The notes: a model not told the origin generated them from the letters alone. Shown: positions 11,553-45,426, counted from the first letter of the stretch. The stretch is 64,000 nucleotides of DNA from Ancylostoma caninum (GCA_037903475.1 JBAJFG010000331.1:1-64000), one strand, 5' to 3'. Made by a program: numbers and translations.

Positions 11553-13064
11553 TAAGAGTTGTTAGCCCTGGTTTCGCTTGGTTATGTGTTCATGACTCCA
11601 GCCCAGACCGCAGGGAACCCGCATTGCCTAAGGATGAGGAACTCTTCTAATGTTGTTTTCCATTCCATGCTTCTGCAGGATTTGAAAAATCGTTTTCGCC
11701 TGGAACAAGGCCTACACATTCGTATTAGCTACACCTCTGCACATAATGACATGATTAGACCCTTAGTAGAGATCCTGTGGAGGTTATGACTATTGATTAT
11801 CAGAAGTGCATGATGCAAGGGAAAAAAAACCGCAGCAGTACCCCAAGTCCTGAGTGAATTACCAGCGGGACGAACCTATTCATGCTCTGCTCAAGAAACA
11901 ATCACTGAGGAAAACGTTGAGGCTCATAATCTCAACATGTCTACTATCAAACACGTCTCTTGTGAATGGGGTATCTATCAGACGGCGTCCGGAGAAATTT
12001 TCTAGGCTACGTAAAAGCAGTTCATATCCTTATGCTTTCATCATTTCTAGATTAAAAACATGTTGATAGAACCAAACTGGTCGCATTCACATTCTAATTC
12101 ATCTTGAAGTGGATGTATGGTTTGTTAAATCTCGGATGGCGTGCACGCGCACCACTCATCCTCCTGTATCGTTATTTCTAGCAGGCCAGACACGTCATCG
12201 ATAGCTAGAGATGACGGTTGGCTATGATACGCATACAGTGACAACGAGGAGCGAGCGGTGCGGATGCACGCCACCGGAAAACTAACACGCCAAATAATCA
12301 TATGTGTTTACGGTTGGGTGGTCATCAGAACTTCCTAGATATCCCGTTTTACCACAGTGAGATGACAAAAAAATCTATCACATCACGTGAAAACGTTCTG
12401 CACAAATTTCTAAATAAAACATTGTATACTTGGCGTCGATGAGGGTTGTGTTTTCCCCGGCCTCGAAGTACGGCGAGTGACCGCGACGATCACCGATGGA
12501 ATCGGCCAGGATCAAATCAGGATTTTCTTGATGGTTGTTCATCATATTTGATGTCAGCTATCATGAATAAGTAACTGTCAAGAAAACGCTATAGTTTGCT
12601 GTCGCAGAGAGTATACCAATGCCAAAGGCGCAGTCGTGCTGCGTGCTTTTCGAGGCCGCCGAACAAATGCACCGCCAGTGACGCTCTCTTAGCCATATGA
12701 TCCTTATAAACGCGCTCCAACGTTCAAAACAAATCCAACCTTCCAAAGTTGCTCCTAAAGAACAAATTTTAGGTGCAAAATGGTCCCTTACAAAATCATC
12801 TTCAGCCGAGTTACGACAAAACCCTTGTTCCTACTTTTTTCTCGGAGGATATGTGCCACTGCCATTGTTTTCCCCACTTAAATCAGACGAGGACGAGGAT
12901 GGTTCCCTCCTTGGAAAGGTGTATGTTGACAGGACAATGGTAATTGGCTTTTTAACCGGCGGTTCAGTCTAGACCGACGTTATCTTGAAGGGACGGACAA
13001 AGTGCTGTTCAGTATTTTCATTCATCAGCTCTATAAATCGCTGCGCATACACTTCAACAACATC
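11553..13064. other. Unannotated stretch
   Basis: No multi-exon gene or named repeat found. A + strand frame at 12697-12972 has no recognisable domain and no clear splice context. Confidence 0.35.
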
Positions 13065-14588
13065 TATTAAACAAAGCGCCGTAAGGGGGCTAGAGCGGTT
13101 AGAGATACGGGGCGGCACTCATAGACACCGCAATCTTGAGGCGCAGACTGTGGGGCGAAATGGCCGATTTCCATGGACGCAGACACGTTCGTTTCGGGAC
13201 TCGCGATTACGTCACTGCTGGCTCTCCCGCATGCACGAGTTAGTGGTTTCATCACCTTCGCTGGCGGTCTCGCCGCATAGGAGTGAGGGAGTGTTTACGA
13301 GCTTTCAGGCTGTACAATATACGCAGCAGGAAAACCAGCCTTCCACTGATGCGACGCTGAGTGCACTTGCAGGAAGAGATGGACGGGTGCTATGAGGGCT
13401 GCCGCGTCTCGGAAGCTCGGGAGGGTGGACCTACACGGTCGCCTCATCTGGTGGGTGCTATTGCCGCATCCCCTGCTGAATTTCTCGCAGTGATTGTGTA
13501 GTCACGACATCCGTTCGTTTCGAGAAAGCTTCTGCTCCAACAAAGAGTAAAAGCCTCTGAATATGAAGGCATGACATTGTGTATCCAATCAACTATATAT
13601 GGATACGGGACCAGCGATGAGAAAGGGCCCGCCGTGGCCCAATGGTGCAGCGGACGCCGAAATACGGGTCCACCGATGGACAAAGGACCCGCCACGGCCC
13701 AGTGCTGTGGAGAACGCCATGACACAGGTCCACCGATGGAGAATGGGCCCGCCATGGCCCAGTGGTGCGGGGGACGCCAGGATGCGGGTCAACCGATAAA
13801 GAAAGGGTCTCCCTTGGCCCAGTCGTGTGGCGGACGCCAGGATACCGGTCCACCGATGGAGAAAAGGAACGCCATGGCCCAGTGCTGTGGGGAACGCCAT
13901 GACACAGGTCCACCGATGGAGAAAGGGCCCACTGTGGCCCAGTGGTGTGAAGGACGTCAGAACGGGTCCACCGATAGAAAAAGGGCCCCCCGTGGCCCAG
14001 TGGTGTGGGGGACGCCAGGATACGGGTCCATCAATAGAAAAAGGGCCCCCCGTGGCCCAGTGGTGTGGGGGACGCCAGGATACGGGTCCACCGATGGAGG
14101 AAGGACCCGTCGTTGCATAATGGTGTGGAGAACGTCAGGATACGGGTTCACTCAAGTCCGATAGTTGAGAATGCCAGGATGCAAACCCGCCCCTGGAGAA
14201 CGGATCCGGCTTGCAGTAACTGTGAGGAAGGCGCCAGAATACGGGCGCTCTGATGGAGGAAGGGCCCGTGCGGCCCAGTAGTCTGGAAAACACTCGGATA
14301 CGATTTTGCCTTGTCCAGTAGTGTGGGGAACGGCAGGATACAGTTCCGCCGATGGAGAACGCGTCTGCGTTAGCCCGGTAGTGAGGAATACGCACGAATA
14401 CGCCATACGACGGAGAACGAATTCCTCATGCTCATACTCAACTCATAAGAAGGACTCCATGTTTGGGCCCATTGGAAGATTGGTTCTGCTTCTTTATCAA
14501 TTTTCTAGAGATTTGGCAAGTGTGAAGCGTTTGCACATGTCCCAAGTGGCTACTCCACCCCACTTTCTAGCGTCCCGAAGGGGCGCTA
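13065..14588 (-). mobile_element. Composite 60-bp-VNTR element, copy B (inverted)
   Basis: Reverse-complement copy of the 6828-8639 element. It starts TATTAAACAAAGCGCC, preceded by ATC so that TC is at the edge, then the unique arm (13081-13450), the 60-bp array (about 13600-14350), the AT-rich arm, and CTTTCTAGCGTCCCGAAG + GGGCGCTAT at the far end. The array is shorter than in copies A and C. The last base of the terminal CTAG is changed to T. Confidence 0.8.
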
Positions 14589-14898
14589 TCGCAACAAAAG
14601 TGCACAACCTTTCAAATAATTTATTCAAGAACCATTATGATAATCAAACCATAGAAATGAGCAAACTCAACTAAACACTGCACGAAATTGCTTGTCAATA
14701 AGTTTTGAGTGAATCCACTCACCTAACTCACGTGTAGCAACGTCCGCAGCCTACTACGGATTGTGGAGGCTTTGAACTCTGAAATACTAATAATGAGCTT
14801 GGAAACATCCACGCAATAGCAAAAGTAACAGTTAAAGACAGTTCAAAAATGCTTTCCATCCATTTAAAGCACAAAAAATCCACCATCAGCACTAACCT

Positions 14899-15000
14899 GA
14901 AGAACGCGATCCGAGATCGTCCATACCAACACAAACACAGCTGTTCTCGTTCTTGTCCCTCTTTCTTTTCAGCAGCCATTCGTCCAAGCACGTCATTCAA
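14899..15000 (-). CDS. Candidate first exon, unknown protein
   Basis: ATG at 14998-15000 opens a charged frame starting MNDVLGRMAAEKKEGQERE and running to a CAG|GTTAGT donor. A further acceptor (TTAGTATTTCAG) lies downstream on the same strand near 14792, but the two pieces do not join into a long frame. No family recognised. Weak candidate. Confidence 0.18.
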
Positions 15001-15387
15001 TGATTTTTTTTTCTAGCTGCACATGCGTAGGTGGGCGACGGGGAGCCAAAGCCGAATTTACCTGAAAATTGATTAAGAAGATTGTTCGAAAGATACCTGC
15101 ATGGAATAAATCGAAAAGAGTGAAAAAAGTCAACGCCTTTCCCTTCATTCACTTGTTGCTCTTCCTACAGCGAGTAGCTCTAGTACAAAGAAAAAACAAC
15201 AAGAAAGAAAAGACGATTTTGAGAAACTTTGAATCGCTGAAAATCATCAGTTCAGCAAATTTTACATACTACGAAAAATAAAACAAATCACATACTTTAC
15301 CCCCTCCCCCCAGAAGAGCACGTACATTTCTTGAGGCAACGGTGGCGACACGCACATGTACACCTATTTCAGAAGGGACGCGTAAGA

Positions 15388-15681
15388 ATGGGCTTACTGG
15401 ATCAATATATTGTGACTATGCGTGAAGAGTGCTTCGATGATGGTTTATTCGAGAAGCTTTCGGCGCCCAGCGCCTTCGTCAAATACGAATATAACAACTT
15501 TTCCACAAATTTGTTTTTGAGTTTGAATTTCTCCCGGTTCTACCCGATCTCAAAATTGAAAGAAAAGAAATCGTTTGGCCTGCAACGATGCTCTTTTAGG
15601 CCTTCAATAGACTTCAAGAATAGCCTAGCATTCAAGAAAGGTGAAATTGAGCTCATAAAACGAACTGAAGAAATGCACTAA
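15388..15681 (+). CDS. Candidate short gene or first exon, unknown
   Basis: An acceptor-like TATTTCAG at 15364-15371 could be a cis- or trans-splice site. The ATG at 15388 lies 16 nt downstream and opens 97 codons beginning MGLLDQYIVTMREECFDDGL and ending in TAA. Part of the frame could instead be an exon ending at one of several GT sites (for example 15640, AAAG|GTGAAA). No known domain. Confidence 0.25.
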   Translation: MGLLDQYIVTMREECFDDGLFEKLSAPSAFVKYEYNNFSTNLFLSLNFSRFYPISKLKEKKSFGLQRCSFRPSIDFKNSLAFKKGEIELIKRTEEMH

Positions 15682-16040
15682 CCCGAAACACGGAGCCACA
15701 CGAACTTCGGGAAACTTCGAATGCTGAGCTGGGCTTGAAGTCGTGGGATTGAAGCGCGGATTGGATAGTTTATACTCTGGAAGAAGATACTGTCTATTAA
15801 CTCACAATGGCACCTGATCCGACTTTGGCCATTTACGCCCTCGCCCCCGGTGTTGGCCAGCTCGTCGAGTTTTTACACTTTTTTGACATGTTTTTGCTGT
15901 GCTTCCTTCCATTTTGATGTTTGCCCACTGCCATTTGCTAAAATATCCTCCCACACGCATCCTGCGATGTCCTCCCACCGATCGAACCAGTGCGGTCGTA
16001 ATTGCAAACAAAGTCGGATCCCTCTGTAACTAATAGTCTA
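15682..16040. other. Unannotated stretch
   Basis: Nothing recognised. Confidence 0.4.
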
Positions 16041-16187
16041 TACAGTCCTTCTCAAAAATACTTGCCTCACGCTTCACCGCCCATCTGCTAAAGCGCGCCG
16101 CATCATTTATGCATATCCTACGTGGTGTGACGTGGCTAAGCTGACGAGCGGTTCAGCAAGAGGCAAGAATTTTTGAGAAAGACTGTA
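16041..16187. mobile_element. Small Tc1-type MITE
   Basis: About 147 bp bounded by TACAGTCCTTCTCAAAAATA and the mirrored TTTTTGAGAAAGACTGTA, with internal matches (TTGCCTC / GAGGCAA). TA dinucleotides at both edges fit Tc1/mariner target use. No coding capacity. Confidence 0.7.
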
Positions 16188-16599
16188 CATACAGTCCATA
16201 TCGAAAAGAGAGACGGATTCCGTGAGTGCACAAACGCGATGGGACCGGAAAGATGGAAGCGGAGAGAGCACGCTTCAAGTGAGAGGGTCCACCAGGTCCC
16301 GCCGCGATTCTGCAGCCGCAACGCTATAAAACCGCCCGCGCAATCTGTCTATCTTTTCGACAAGGACTATACGTCATCCTAACCCAGGAAAATGAGACAT
16401 ACGCCCCGACTGTTAATGCGAGCATCTGGAAGGTATTGAGGCATTGCTTATTAACTTGTTCAAAACTGTACCTAAGTAAGCTTTCTTCAGCGCACCAATG
16501 AAAAGTTATAGGAAATGTCAACTAAGCACACTATGCGTAATCTCTTGCGATGAAAAAGAAAACATTATTACGTAAACGACTGAAAGTATAGAGGACAAC

Positions 16600-16955
16600 G
16601 CTGATCACGATTATCAACATCAGTTTGCATGTCACCTCCGTTTTCACCCGAAATCGACATTGTTTCTCAATTTCCTACCGCACACCTACCGTAACTCCAC
16701 AAAAATGGGGTTGCCGCACACAATGGATACGGTACGAGTGTTCAGCACCTCAAATAACACATTTATGCGGAATTTCAGAAGATTCTGTGACATATTGTAT
16801 CTACGGTATCCCTACCGTAACCCTCTAAATGAGGTTACGGTACAAAATGGATGCGACAATCGGGTCCAGCACCTCAATTACCTCCCCCCCATACGAATTT
16901 TCAGCCAAAAAATTTTTGAAGATTTTTGGGCCAGTAAAGTTGAAGTGCCCGAATA
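16600..16955. mobile_element. GGTTATTTGAGGTGCTG-family foldback MITE, diverged copy
   Basis: Carries CGCTGATCACGATTATCAAC, CCTACCGCACACCTACCGTAA, paired TACGGTACAAAATGGAT blocks and CAGCACCTCAATTACC. All are shared in order or in inverse with copies at 21740-22105 and 43470-43682. The edge word TTGGGCCAGTAAAG matches the inverse of the left edge of the 21.7-kb copy. Confidence 0.6.
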
Positions 16956-18285
16956 GTGCCCGAATTTCTGAAAACCACTGATGGCCGGGATCAGTACAGA
17001 GACTGGACTACGCCTTTGGTGGGATTATGAGTGATTTCTAAGACAGCAAAGCAAACAGGTGTGGGATCATCCAGCTGGTGGCATAGAAGCTCTGTTCAGT
17101 AGTTTTGTGGAGTATTTAATGGGAGCTTGCAAGAAATTGAGAGCAGTTCTGAACACTTCAGCCTGAAAGCCTCGAATGTAAAACTTGAAAGCTGTGTCTC
17201 AGCTCAGGGTCAATTTTGAGCATTCGACATCAGAAGAATCCAGAAGCGATGCTGATCATAATGGTACAAGTATTTCAATTCGGAAAATCTGAAAAAAAAG
17301 AAACCTCCTTGAGGTGTTCTTTTTAGGAGAAATTGAGGTCCCGGTGTCACGACAGCTCGTACGTGGAGTTGCGCCGCGGCCACTTCACAGCGGCATTCAG
17401 GACTTCGTTTTACTTCGTAGTATACTTATCTTTTGCTTCATCCTTGTAGTCACAGTCAACATCAACGTCCTTCGGACAGCAATCACCACTATGCATTTGC
17501 TCCTCTTCTAGAAGCCAACAAGGACGACAACGATCAAGGTATCACAGGAAGCTGCATGTTCAGAGCTAAATTCTGACCTATGTCACTCTCTCATCTGACC
17601 TGTCCGTAAATTACCCCGCAATTCGCTTTCTTACGTATCACCTTGTGAGCGCATTCTTGTACAAATTCTCTGAAACTCGTTGAAAGTATCGAAAGAAAGT
17701 TGCATGTTCAGGGTTATGATCTGACCCAATCATCAATCTCATCTGACATGCATGAAGGTGATCTTTCAAAAGAGCTTTCCCCTCTTCTAAAGTGATGGAA
17801 CCTCTCCCCAATTATTTCGGCGAAAAAATGAAGGGTGGTGAATTACGAACTTCAGGGTATTCTACTTATGAGCACCGGAGTCACATTCACCGGCGACGGC
17901 GACGTAGGGCGCTACATCCTACAGTTCAGAAGGAAGTCATAAGAAAAATTAGTTCTTCTTGACAAACATGTAATAAGAAAGCAGAGTGGAAAGCAAAAAT
18001 GAAATCAGAGTAGTGATTGTTTTCTTACCAAGAGGCTTGGCTTCTGTGGCGAGATTTCAACGGGCGTACAAGCCATTCACGTTCACGCTACTTAGGCTTA
18101 CTTGTTCCAGAAGCGCCTCTTGATAGCGAGGAGACGGAGTCTACAAAATATTAATCGTAGCCGGAAGTAATAACATGAAAGTAAAGAATCTAATGAAGGT
18201 GGAATCTGTGAGACCAAGAAATATGTTGCTTTCAGTTTTCAATCCAAACAGCATGCAATGTTCTGAAAAGTAAGAGGTCAGCATC
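16956..18285. other. Unannotated stretch with possible small exons
   Basis: TTTTTAG acceptor at about 17321-17327 and CTCCTCTTCTAG at about 17500-17511 precede short open pieces (the second about 27 nt before GTATCAC). They could not be linked into a gene. An imperfect direct repeat beginning GCATGTTCAG is seen at about 17550 and 17702. Confidence 0.3.
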
Positions 18286-18897
18286 GATTACAACCAGGAA
18301 GAAGAAAAAAAAAAGAAGAAAAAGAAAGGAAGAAGTATGAAGAAAAATAAAAACCAAGAACGAACGAACGAAGAGGAGGACGGAGAATGAAGATTGGAGA
18401 GAAAATGAAGAAGAAGAAGAAGAAGAACAACAACAACAACAACAGCGAAGGAGGAGCAGAGGAGAAGAAAACGAAAAGGAACAGATAGAAGAACAAGAAC
18501 ATCAACGCCACAACAACGAAGAACAACAACAACAAAAACAAGGAGGAAGAATAGGAAGAAGAACAATAACAATAACAAGGAGGAAAAAGATGGTGACAAA
18601 GAAGGACGAAGAATGAAGAAGAAGAATCAAACGAAGAAGAAAAAGAAGAAGAGAAAGGAATGATGTACGTATAAAAAGAAGAACGAAGAACAAAAAAAGA
18701 AGAGGAAGGAGAACAAAGAATGGAGAGAAGAAGAAAAAGAGGAACAACAACAGCGAAGGAGAAGAAGAAGAACGAAGAGAAAAAGGCAGAAGAACAAAAA
18801 CAACAACCAACAGCGATGAAAAAGGAGAACAAAAACAATAACAACAACAAGGGATAAGAAGAAGATAAAGAATGACGAAGAAGAATTAATAGGAACA

Positions 18898-18947
<50 letters not shown>

Positions 18948-19215
18948 AGAAGAACATCAACAACAACAAAAACAACAACGAAAAAGAAAGAGGAAGGACA
19001 AAACCATAACAACAAGAAGAAGAAGATAGAAGAAGACGAAGAACAGCTACAAAAACAACAACGAAGAAGAGCCACAAAAACAACAATGCACATAAAGCAG
19101 CATGTGAGTAAAAATAATAACAAAATCAACAATAAAAAAGTGAAAACAGCAATAAAAACAACATCAAGCAACAACAAAAGCAGCAACAACCATAAGAAAC
19201 AAAAAAAAAACAATG
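18286..19215 (+). repeat. Purine-rich GAA/CAA low-complexity tract
   Basis: About 0.93 kb almost free of T on the + strand, made of GAAGAA, AACAAC and AGAAGG words, with a (GA)n run at about 18899-18947. The opposite strand contains a 326-codon open frame of Leu/Phe/Ser, which is compositional and not a gene. Confidence 0.9.
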
Positions 19216-21203
19216 GATGACAGCAATCAACGCGACATATCTCGCGCTCCAGCGCCACACCGGGTAGCCCGACGCCCTATGGCGCGCTAAGCCACGATTT
19301 TTGAATGTGAATTTTTGCGTTCGTTATATATTGATATAGCCCGTTCCAAAAACGACGATAGCTGAGTATTTGTGCCTATGATCTGCAATTCTCGCCTGCC
19401 TCTCCGAATACGGCACTCAAAGGCAGCACTCTTGGAAATTTTTGTGTTGAAGATTTCGCGGGTATATCGGGGTTCTTAGGGACGATGAACTTATTGACAA
19501 CGATGACGTAGCGTGAAACACGCGAAAAACACAGAAAAACATGGCGGTATTCCATGTGTGTCCACAGCACGGACGAGTGTTCCGTGATGGGTCCCGGCAC
19601 GGAACCCTGCAAATGGTACGAATTTCATAGACACGCCCCCGCTGAACCACATGTACACACCCTGTCAAAGGCATTAGTTGGCGCGACGGAACCCTGATGT
19701 CCAGAGCGGCATATGTGTCCACGGCAGTATCTTCGCAGATAGGTGGCCATTCAAGGTGTTCAACTTACTGTTGCGATTGTCCAGCGGCCGGCTACATGGT
19801 AAGCGACCCATTTCAGAAGTGAAAATTTCCGTGAGTGCTGCCTTTAATATCTTCCCAGCTCTGCTCGCCGATGAAACGCAATATATCAGAAAGAATACCA
19901 CTTTCACATAGTGTATGTTATTAGCTTCAGCTCTGTAAACAATCCCTGTCAAGCAGTATGTGGGCTCGGTCCGTACGATTGCTGGCCTTGGTTGGACGAG
20001 ATTTGTGCAGTGGGCGGAGCCCCGATTGTGGTGCTGACCCCTCGACAGCTCCAGGGCTATTAGCGGAGCAGCCAAGCCGGAACAGTCTGCTGTTCAAAAA
20101 ATCCGCGAAACTGGGGTGATGACCCAGCTGTGCCATGCATTCTGAAGAGCTGGTGTTCAGAAAGTCCGCCCCAACCCTCCCCCCCCCCCCCTTCAAATGA
20201 AAACAGTGATGCGTTATTTATGACTGCAGCTTTGAAAAAGTGACGCGTTGCACCAAAATTTCACGAAGTTTTCGCTTTGTATCATTGTAGTCAATACGGA
20301 AACGTATTTTGTTCGACTTGCTGTCGCGACCACTGAACAAAGAGCATCACACCTGCCAAGTGTTCTTTTTTCCCTTCTTGCTTTGCATCGTTTGTCGACG
20401 CGTCAGTTTTCCTGCGCTACAAGCATAAACAAACACCGCCTTGAACAAAAGCAATATCCTTGAGTTGGAGCTCAGCTCCAAAACTTTTGAAGAAAAACAT
20501 CGAGGTATCAGTAGTCGGCCGTCAATGATTCGGACGTCCGAACTTTTGCTCTTCTACTGGAGTGATATTTTCAATTTGAAACATAACACGTCGTTCAGCA
20601 CTATAGCTGAGCAATGCACTCACGTCTGTTCACATTTGAGTTTATCCATGGTGAAATGCTCGTAATGCCTCCTTTTCGGAAATGTCACGCGTGGGGAAAG
20701 ATGTTGAATGGTGAATCCGATGGAACGCGAAGCGCTCCTGAGCCTACAAGGAAGCGATATACTCAGTTAAGAAATCGAGTCATTGAAACGTCGTTTATGG
20801 CATGGCAAACTTGTTGACGTAGTGAACCGATGATATAAAAAAGTGAGATTTTAAGATTGCACAGAGAAGGACGAGCCTCCTGCAAACTCAATAGTCTGAG
20901 TCTGTTAGGGAAAAATTGAAGTTCGTTGGCCTGCAATATTTTCGCAATTCTTCTCTTCTCTTAGCTATTTATTGGAAACTTTCACAACACCTTCCAAGCA
21001 ACATCTGCATCCACTGTTGTACATAACCACCCATCACGGAGACAACGTCCCTGCGTCAGTGGTCGAAGAAGTAGCGTCTCGAAACTGGCGAATCATTGCT
21101 CGGGCGGGATGTGGTCTGTCCCTGTTCCTTCGGGTTTCCGACGAGTCAGTGAAGTCGCGCTGCGTGCTGTTGAGCGGAAGGCGCATTTTGACATGTCGAC
21201 ACC
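19216..21203. other. Unannotated stretch
   Basis: No confident exon. A 13-base C run at 20179-20191 is present. Frames on both strands between 19374 and 20075 lack splice context and known motifs. Confidence 0.35.
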
Positions 21204-21255
21204 TTTTTCTGCCACAGAAACGACCAGCGCGCTGGTCGTTTCTGTGGCAGAAAAA
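21204..21255. repeat. Perfect 52-nt palindrome
   Basis: Two exact 26-nt arms without spacer. The left arm begins TTTTTCTGCCACAGAAACG and the axis lies in CCAGCG|CGCTGG. It would extrude as a spacer-less cruciform, or form a hairpin in RNA. Confidence 0.95.
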
Positions 21256-21739
21256 AAGAAAAAAATATGCGGTTGTAAATATCGAATCGGCTGTCAATTT
21301 GCTCCTGAGCTACTCAGAATACTCGTAACTACTTCAAAATAATATATAAGACATAGCGATGCATTACAAGCAGCAGCTCATACTTGATTGGTAGACGACC
21401 ACCGAGGTAACCGCTACCTTCATGCTTTCGGCTGCCTTCCTCATGCTAGTGCACTCGGGAGCTTCAGCAGGAAGTCCATTTCCGTGCCTAAATGGTGTTA
21501 CGCCCTTGTTTTGGTGGCTTCTTGTGATGGTTGGGTGGCTTTATTTTCATGAGAGGTTGGGAAAAGAACTTGCACTGCAGAATGCTAGTGGACATTAGAC
21601 ACAACCGTATCCCCGGCGCCTGCGCATCTAAATTTCTCAAATTTGAGCACATTATCTTCCAGAGGGACGCTTTCTGATAAATTCTAACTGCTAAATACTA
21701 GCACTGTACAACTAGTTGTCAGTGTTTGCTAACAAGGTA

Positions 21740-22105
21740 CTACTCTACTGGCCCAAAATGTTCAAAAATTGTTTTGGCTAAAACTTCGCATAGGGGGGGG
21801 GGGGTTATTTGAGGTGTTGAATCCATCTTGTACCGTAATCCCATTTTTGTAGGGTTACGGCAGGTATACTGTAAAAACGGTACCACGCAGAATCTTCTCA
21901 GATTTTGTGTGGAAGGGTTGTTTTAGACGCTGATCGCGATTATCAACATTATTTTGCACGTCACTTCCGTTTTCTACTCGAAATCGACCTTTTCTTCCGA
22001 TTTCCTACCGTACATCTACCGTAGCCCCACAAAAATGAGGTTACGGCACAAAATGAATACACTATTCGTATGCAGCACCTCAAACAACCCCCCCCCCCCC
22101 TAGTA
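21740..22105. mobile_element. GGTTATTTGAGGTG-family foldback MITE
   Basis: The left side has TACTGGCCCAAAATGTTC, a run of 12 G, then GGTTATTTGAGGTGTTGAA. The right side has CAGCACCTCAAACAACC followed by 13 C. The interior holds inverted TACGG...CCGTA blocks and the CGCTGATCGCGATTATCAAC segment shared with the 16.6-kb copy. Confidence 0.65.
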
Positions 22106-22115
22106 AGGTTGAATA

Positions 22116-24785
22116 GTGCCACTAACAGTTGCAATAAGGAGTGAACTGTAGTTTGTGGAATGCACTGGGCATCCTTGGGTGTTAACTATCACGATCTTAT
22201 CCATATCTTTTTTTCGTTTGAGGCATGCGCGCTCCCTGTAAACTTTGTCAGAGTTTGGAGGGTCAAGCTAGGAATGCTTGGATTTGAAGAGGTCAAAACC
22301 TTACGGACTCTAAAAAGTTACAATCAACTAAAGGACAACATTCAATAAAAGTTTAGAAAAACGCTGACACGAATGGAATCGCTATGCATGTGAACTGAAC
22401 AACCAACACCAAACGATTTTTTGTTTCTGGCTTGTTTTACACAGTAAAAAGTCACTATAAATAAACTCACGAGACTCTCAAATACTAAGTTAAGCGCACA
22501 ACGTTTTCGGATTTTTCGGATTAAAAAGTGGGGACAAGAATGACTTGCTTATTGTACCTAAAGTAATTCTGCGTCGTAAACAGAGTAGGAAGGAGCACAA
22601 GCGTGCTGGGAAGAAGATTCGATTTCATTGCTTTCTTGTCATTCTACATGCAGCTCTAACATCCCACAGTATTAATAATGCAGACTAACTCATTTTTTCA
22701 TCAACTGTTTTTCCAATGCAGCAGTTTCAACACTTGTCTTGGGGTTATTCCATTGCAACAGTTTCAACATTCGTCTATTTTAGACAATTCTATAGTGAAC
22801 GACTAAAAGAGCATTCGATGGTCACCATTTTCCTCTGTGTAGTTATGCACTGTTCATGGTTTGATTACCGGAGAACACCCTCAATATGTACCGGAGAACA
22901 CCTAAATATCCGATAACTCAACAATGTATATGAACTCATTTCATGTATGGTGCATTAGGGTCAGCCTGGCCTTCCACAATTCACGATCCATTCATATATC
23001 GTCTCCGCTTGTGAATCCTGGTCTACCGCCATCTTTAGCTACATGTACATGCTTATATAGTTAATTACTTTGATCATGAAAGCTTTGTCAGAGATAACGA
23101 CATGAAGATAGGGCGAAAATCGGACAGCCTCATCCATGCGGGTGTATTACATTGTTCGTTTCCTCGCAGTAGTTGCAGTTGCTACCATTCTCTATTGAGA
23201 AAGGATTAGGCTCCAACGGCGAAAAAACACAATATTTACGTGGTGAACAAATACAAACCTATGAAGTTTCGTATGCGATACAATTAAATAGAATATTAAA
23301 AAGTCTACTTGTTTTGTTCATTTTAAATGGAAAAGTATCAAAAGTATCTTCCTCATCATCAAATGATCCAAACAAACAACATGGAGCTCATTGAAACGTG
23401 CTAAAATCGGCGATGTGCGCGTTTAGATAAAGACATCGTGCTCCATTCCAAATAAGTTAGATGCGCAGGCGCCGAAACTACGATGATGCCTAACTTGCGG
23501 GATGCAAGTTCTTCTGAGGTTGGGTGGCTCCCTTGTACGTAGAACAGTTTTTTGGTTAGGATTTTTTTTGTCCGACCTACACTTAACAGTGCAGTGGTAG
23601 GATTCTACAGCAAAGAGCCATGTAAAACATTCCACCAGGAATTATCTTGGTTAGGTCCATGAATACATCACAGAGATCATAAAGAGTGGTCCTTGCCTGA
23701 GAAATGCCAAGATATATTAAATGCCTTGGACTATTTCTAGAGGAGCCACTTGAGCCGGCACACTTGTACACCCATGGTGCAAATGCTTCGACAGCTTCGC
23801 ATCATCTGATGAAATAAACTCGGATATAGGTCATATGGGAGGATGAAAGAAATAACTTTCAGTGGAATGTCTTGCTCTTATCCCGATGGTCCAATGAAAC
23901 TCTTCCCCAGCACTTTTCCGCACATCTATTGTTTGTTAGTTAACTGAACAGCATTCTAGTGTAATCTTGCCCAACAAGGGGAACTTGCGTCACGTCACCA
24001 ATGATTGCAGCATGTTTTCAAATTGTAATTGACTATGACGTCAGAAATGAATACCCAGAAACTAAATGTTTTGCTCTATGTGCTTCCAAAAGAAGGAATG
24101 ATAAATGCGGAATTAGTAACAGGACCATAGAAACAGAACAACAAATCTTACCTGCTGAAGAAAAGGATATTTTGTATTCATTCATTGAATATCTGTATGG
24201 TATTATGCAACCGCTTTTGTTCCTAAACCGGTGTATTATAATAAACGAACCTTGTAATGAAAGTAGTCTTTATTATGTTCAAGCGATCGTTAGATGATGA
24301 CTATCAAAACCATGCAGTTCTCAGCTGTGAGCTACTCTGAAGTGAACCTTTCATGAGACTATATCCTCATGGGTCTTTGGTTGCATTGTTACAAAGCGAA
24401 AATTGACATCAATCACGGACTGTAACAGCATTAGGTCTACAACTTTTTGTCGCGCGTGACTTCGGTCCGCGTCTCCAAGTAAATAAGCAAATAAATATAA
24501 AGGGTGGAAGCGCCAATCCACTAATCAGGTGTTCCAATTGGAGAAACAATGTCATTTGTGTCATTCGCGCTGACTTGCTCAGCTCAATTTTCACTAGATC
24601 GCCAAGGACAGCGTCAACCGGTGTGACCTTGACACAAAATTGTACCCGCGGAATGTATGTGCCCTCTACTGTTCCTCATAGATTTTATCTTGTTGTTAAA
24701 ATCACATACCTGAAATCACATACTTGCATATGTTGGCATTCCACTCTCCGCTTCTCTTTCACTTCGCTTCAGAATTGTAATATGC
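22116..24785. other. Upstream flank of the SDR gene, unannotated
   Basis: 2.7 kb of AT-rich DNA. A + strand frame at 24001-24297 (98 codons) and - strand frames at 23423-23771 have no recognisable domain. The promoter of the SDR gene should lie here, but no specific element is visible. Confidence 0.35.
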
Positions 24786-24797
24786 GGTTTTTTATAG
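24785..24797 (+). promoter_or_regulatory. Possible trans-splice acceptor of SDR gene
   Basis: A T-rich acceptor, GGTTTTTTATAG, ends immediately before an ATG at 24798, the usual position of a spliced-leader acceptor in nematodes. If used, the mRNA start would be leader + ATG at 24798, with a second in-frame ATG 24 nt later. An undetected 5-prime exon is the alternative. Confidence 0.4.

Positions 24798-45426
<20,629 letters not shown>

Noticed and set aside
18278..19258. 326-codon minus-strand ORF rich in Leu, Phe, Ser
   Set aside because: It is the complement of a GAA/CAA low-complexity tract; the absence of stops follows from composition, and there is no domain structure.
23423..23771. Minus-strand ORFs as a possible Tc1 transposase fragment
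   Set aside because: A faint resemblance (NPNQKTVLRTR) only; no catalytic motif and no terminal repeats nearby.
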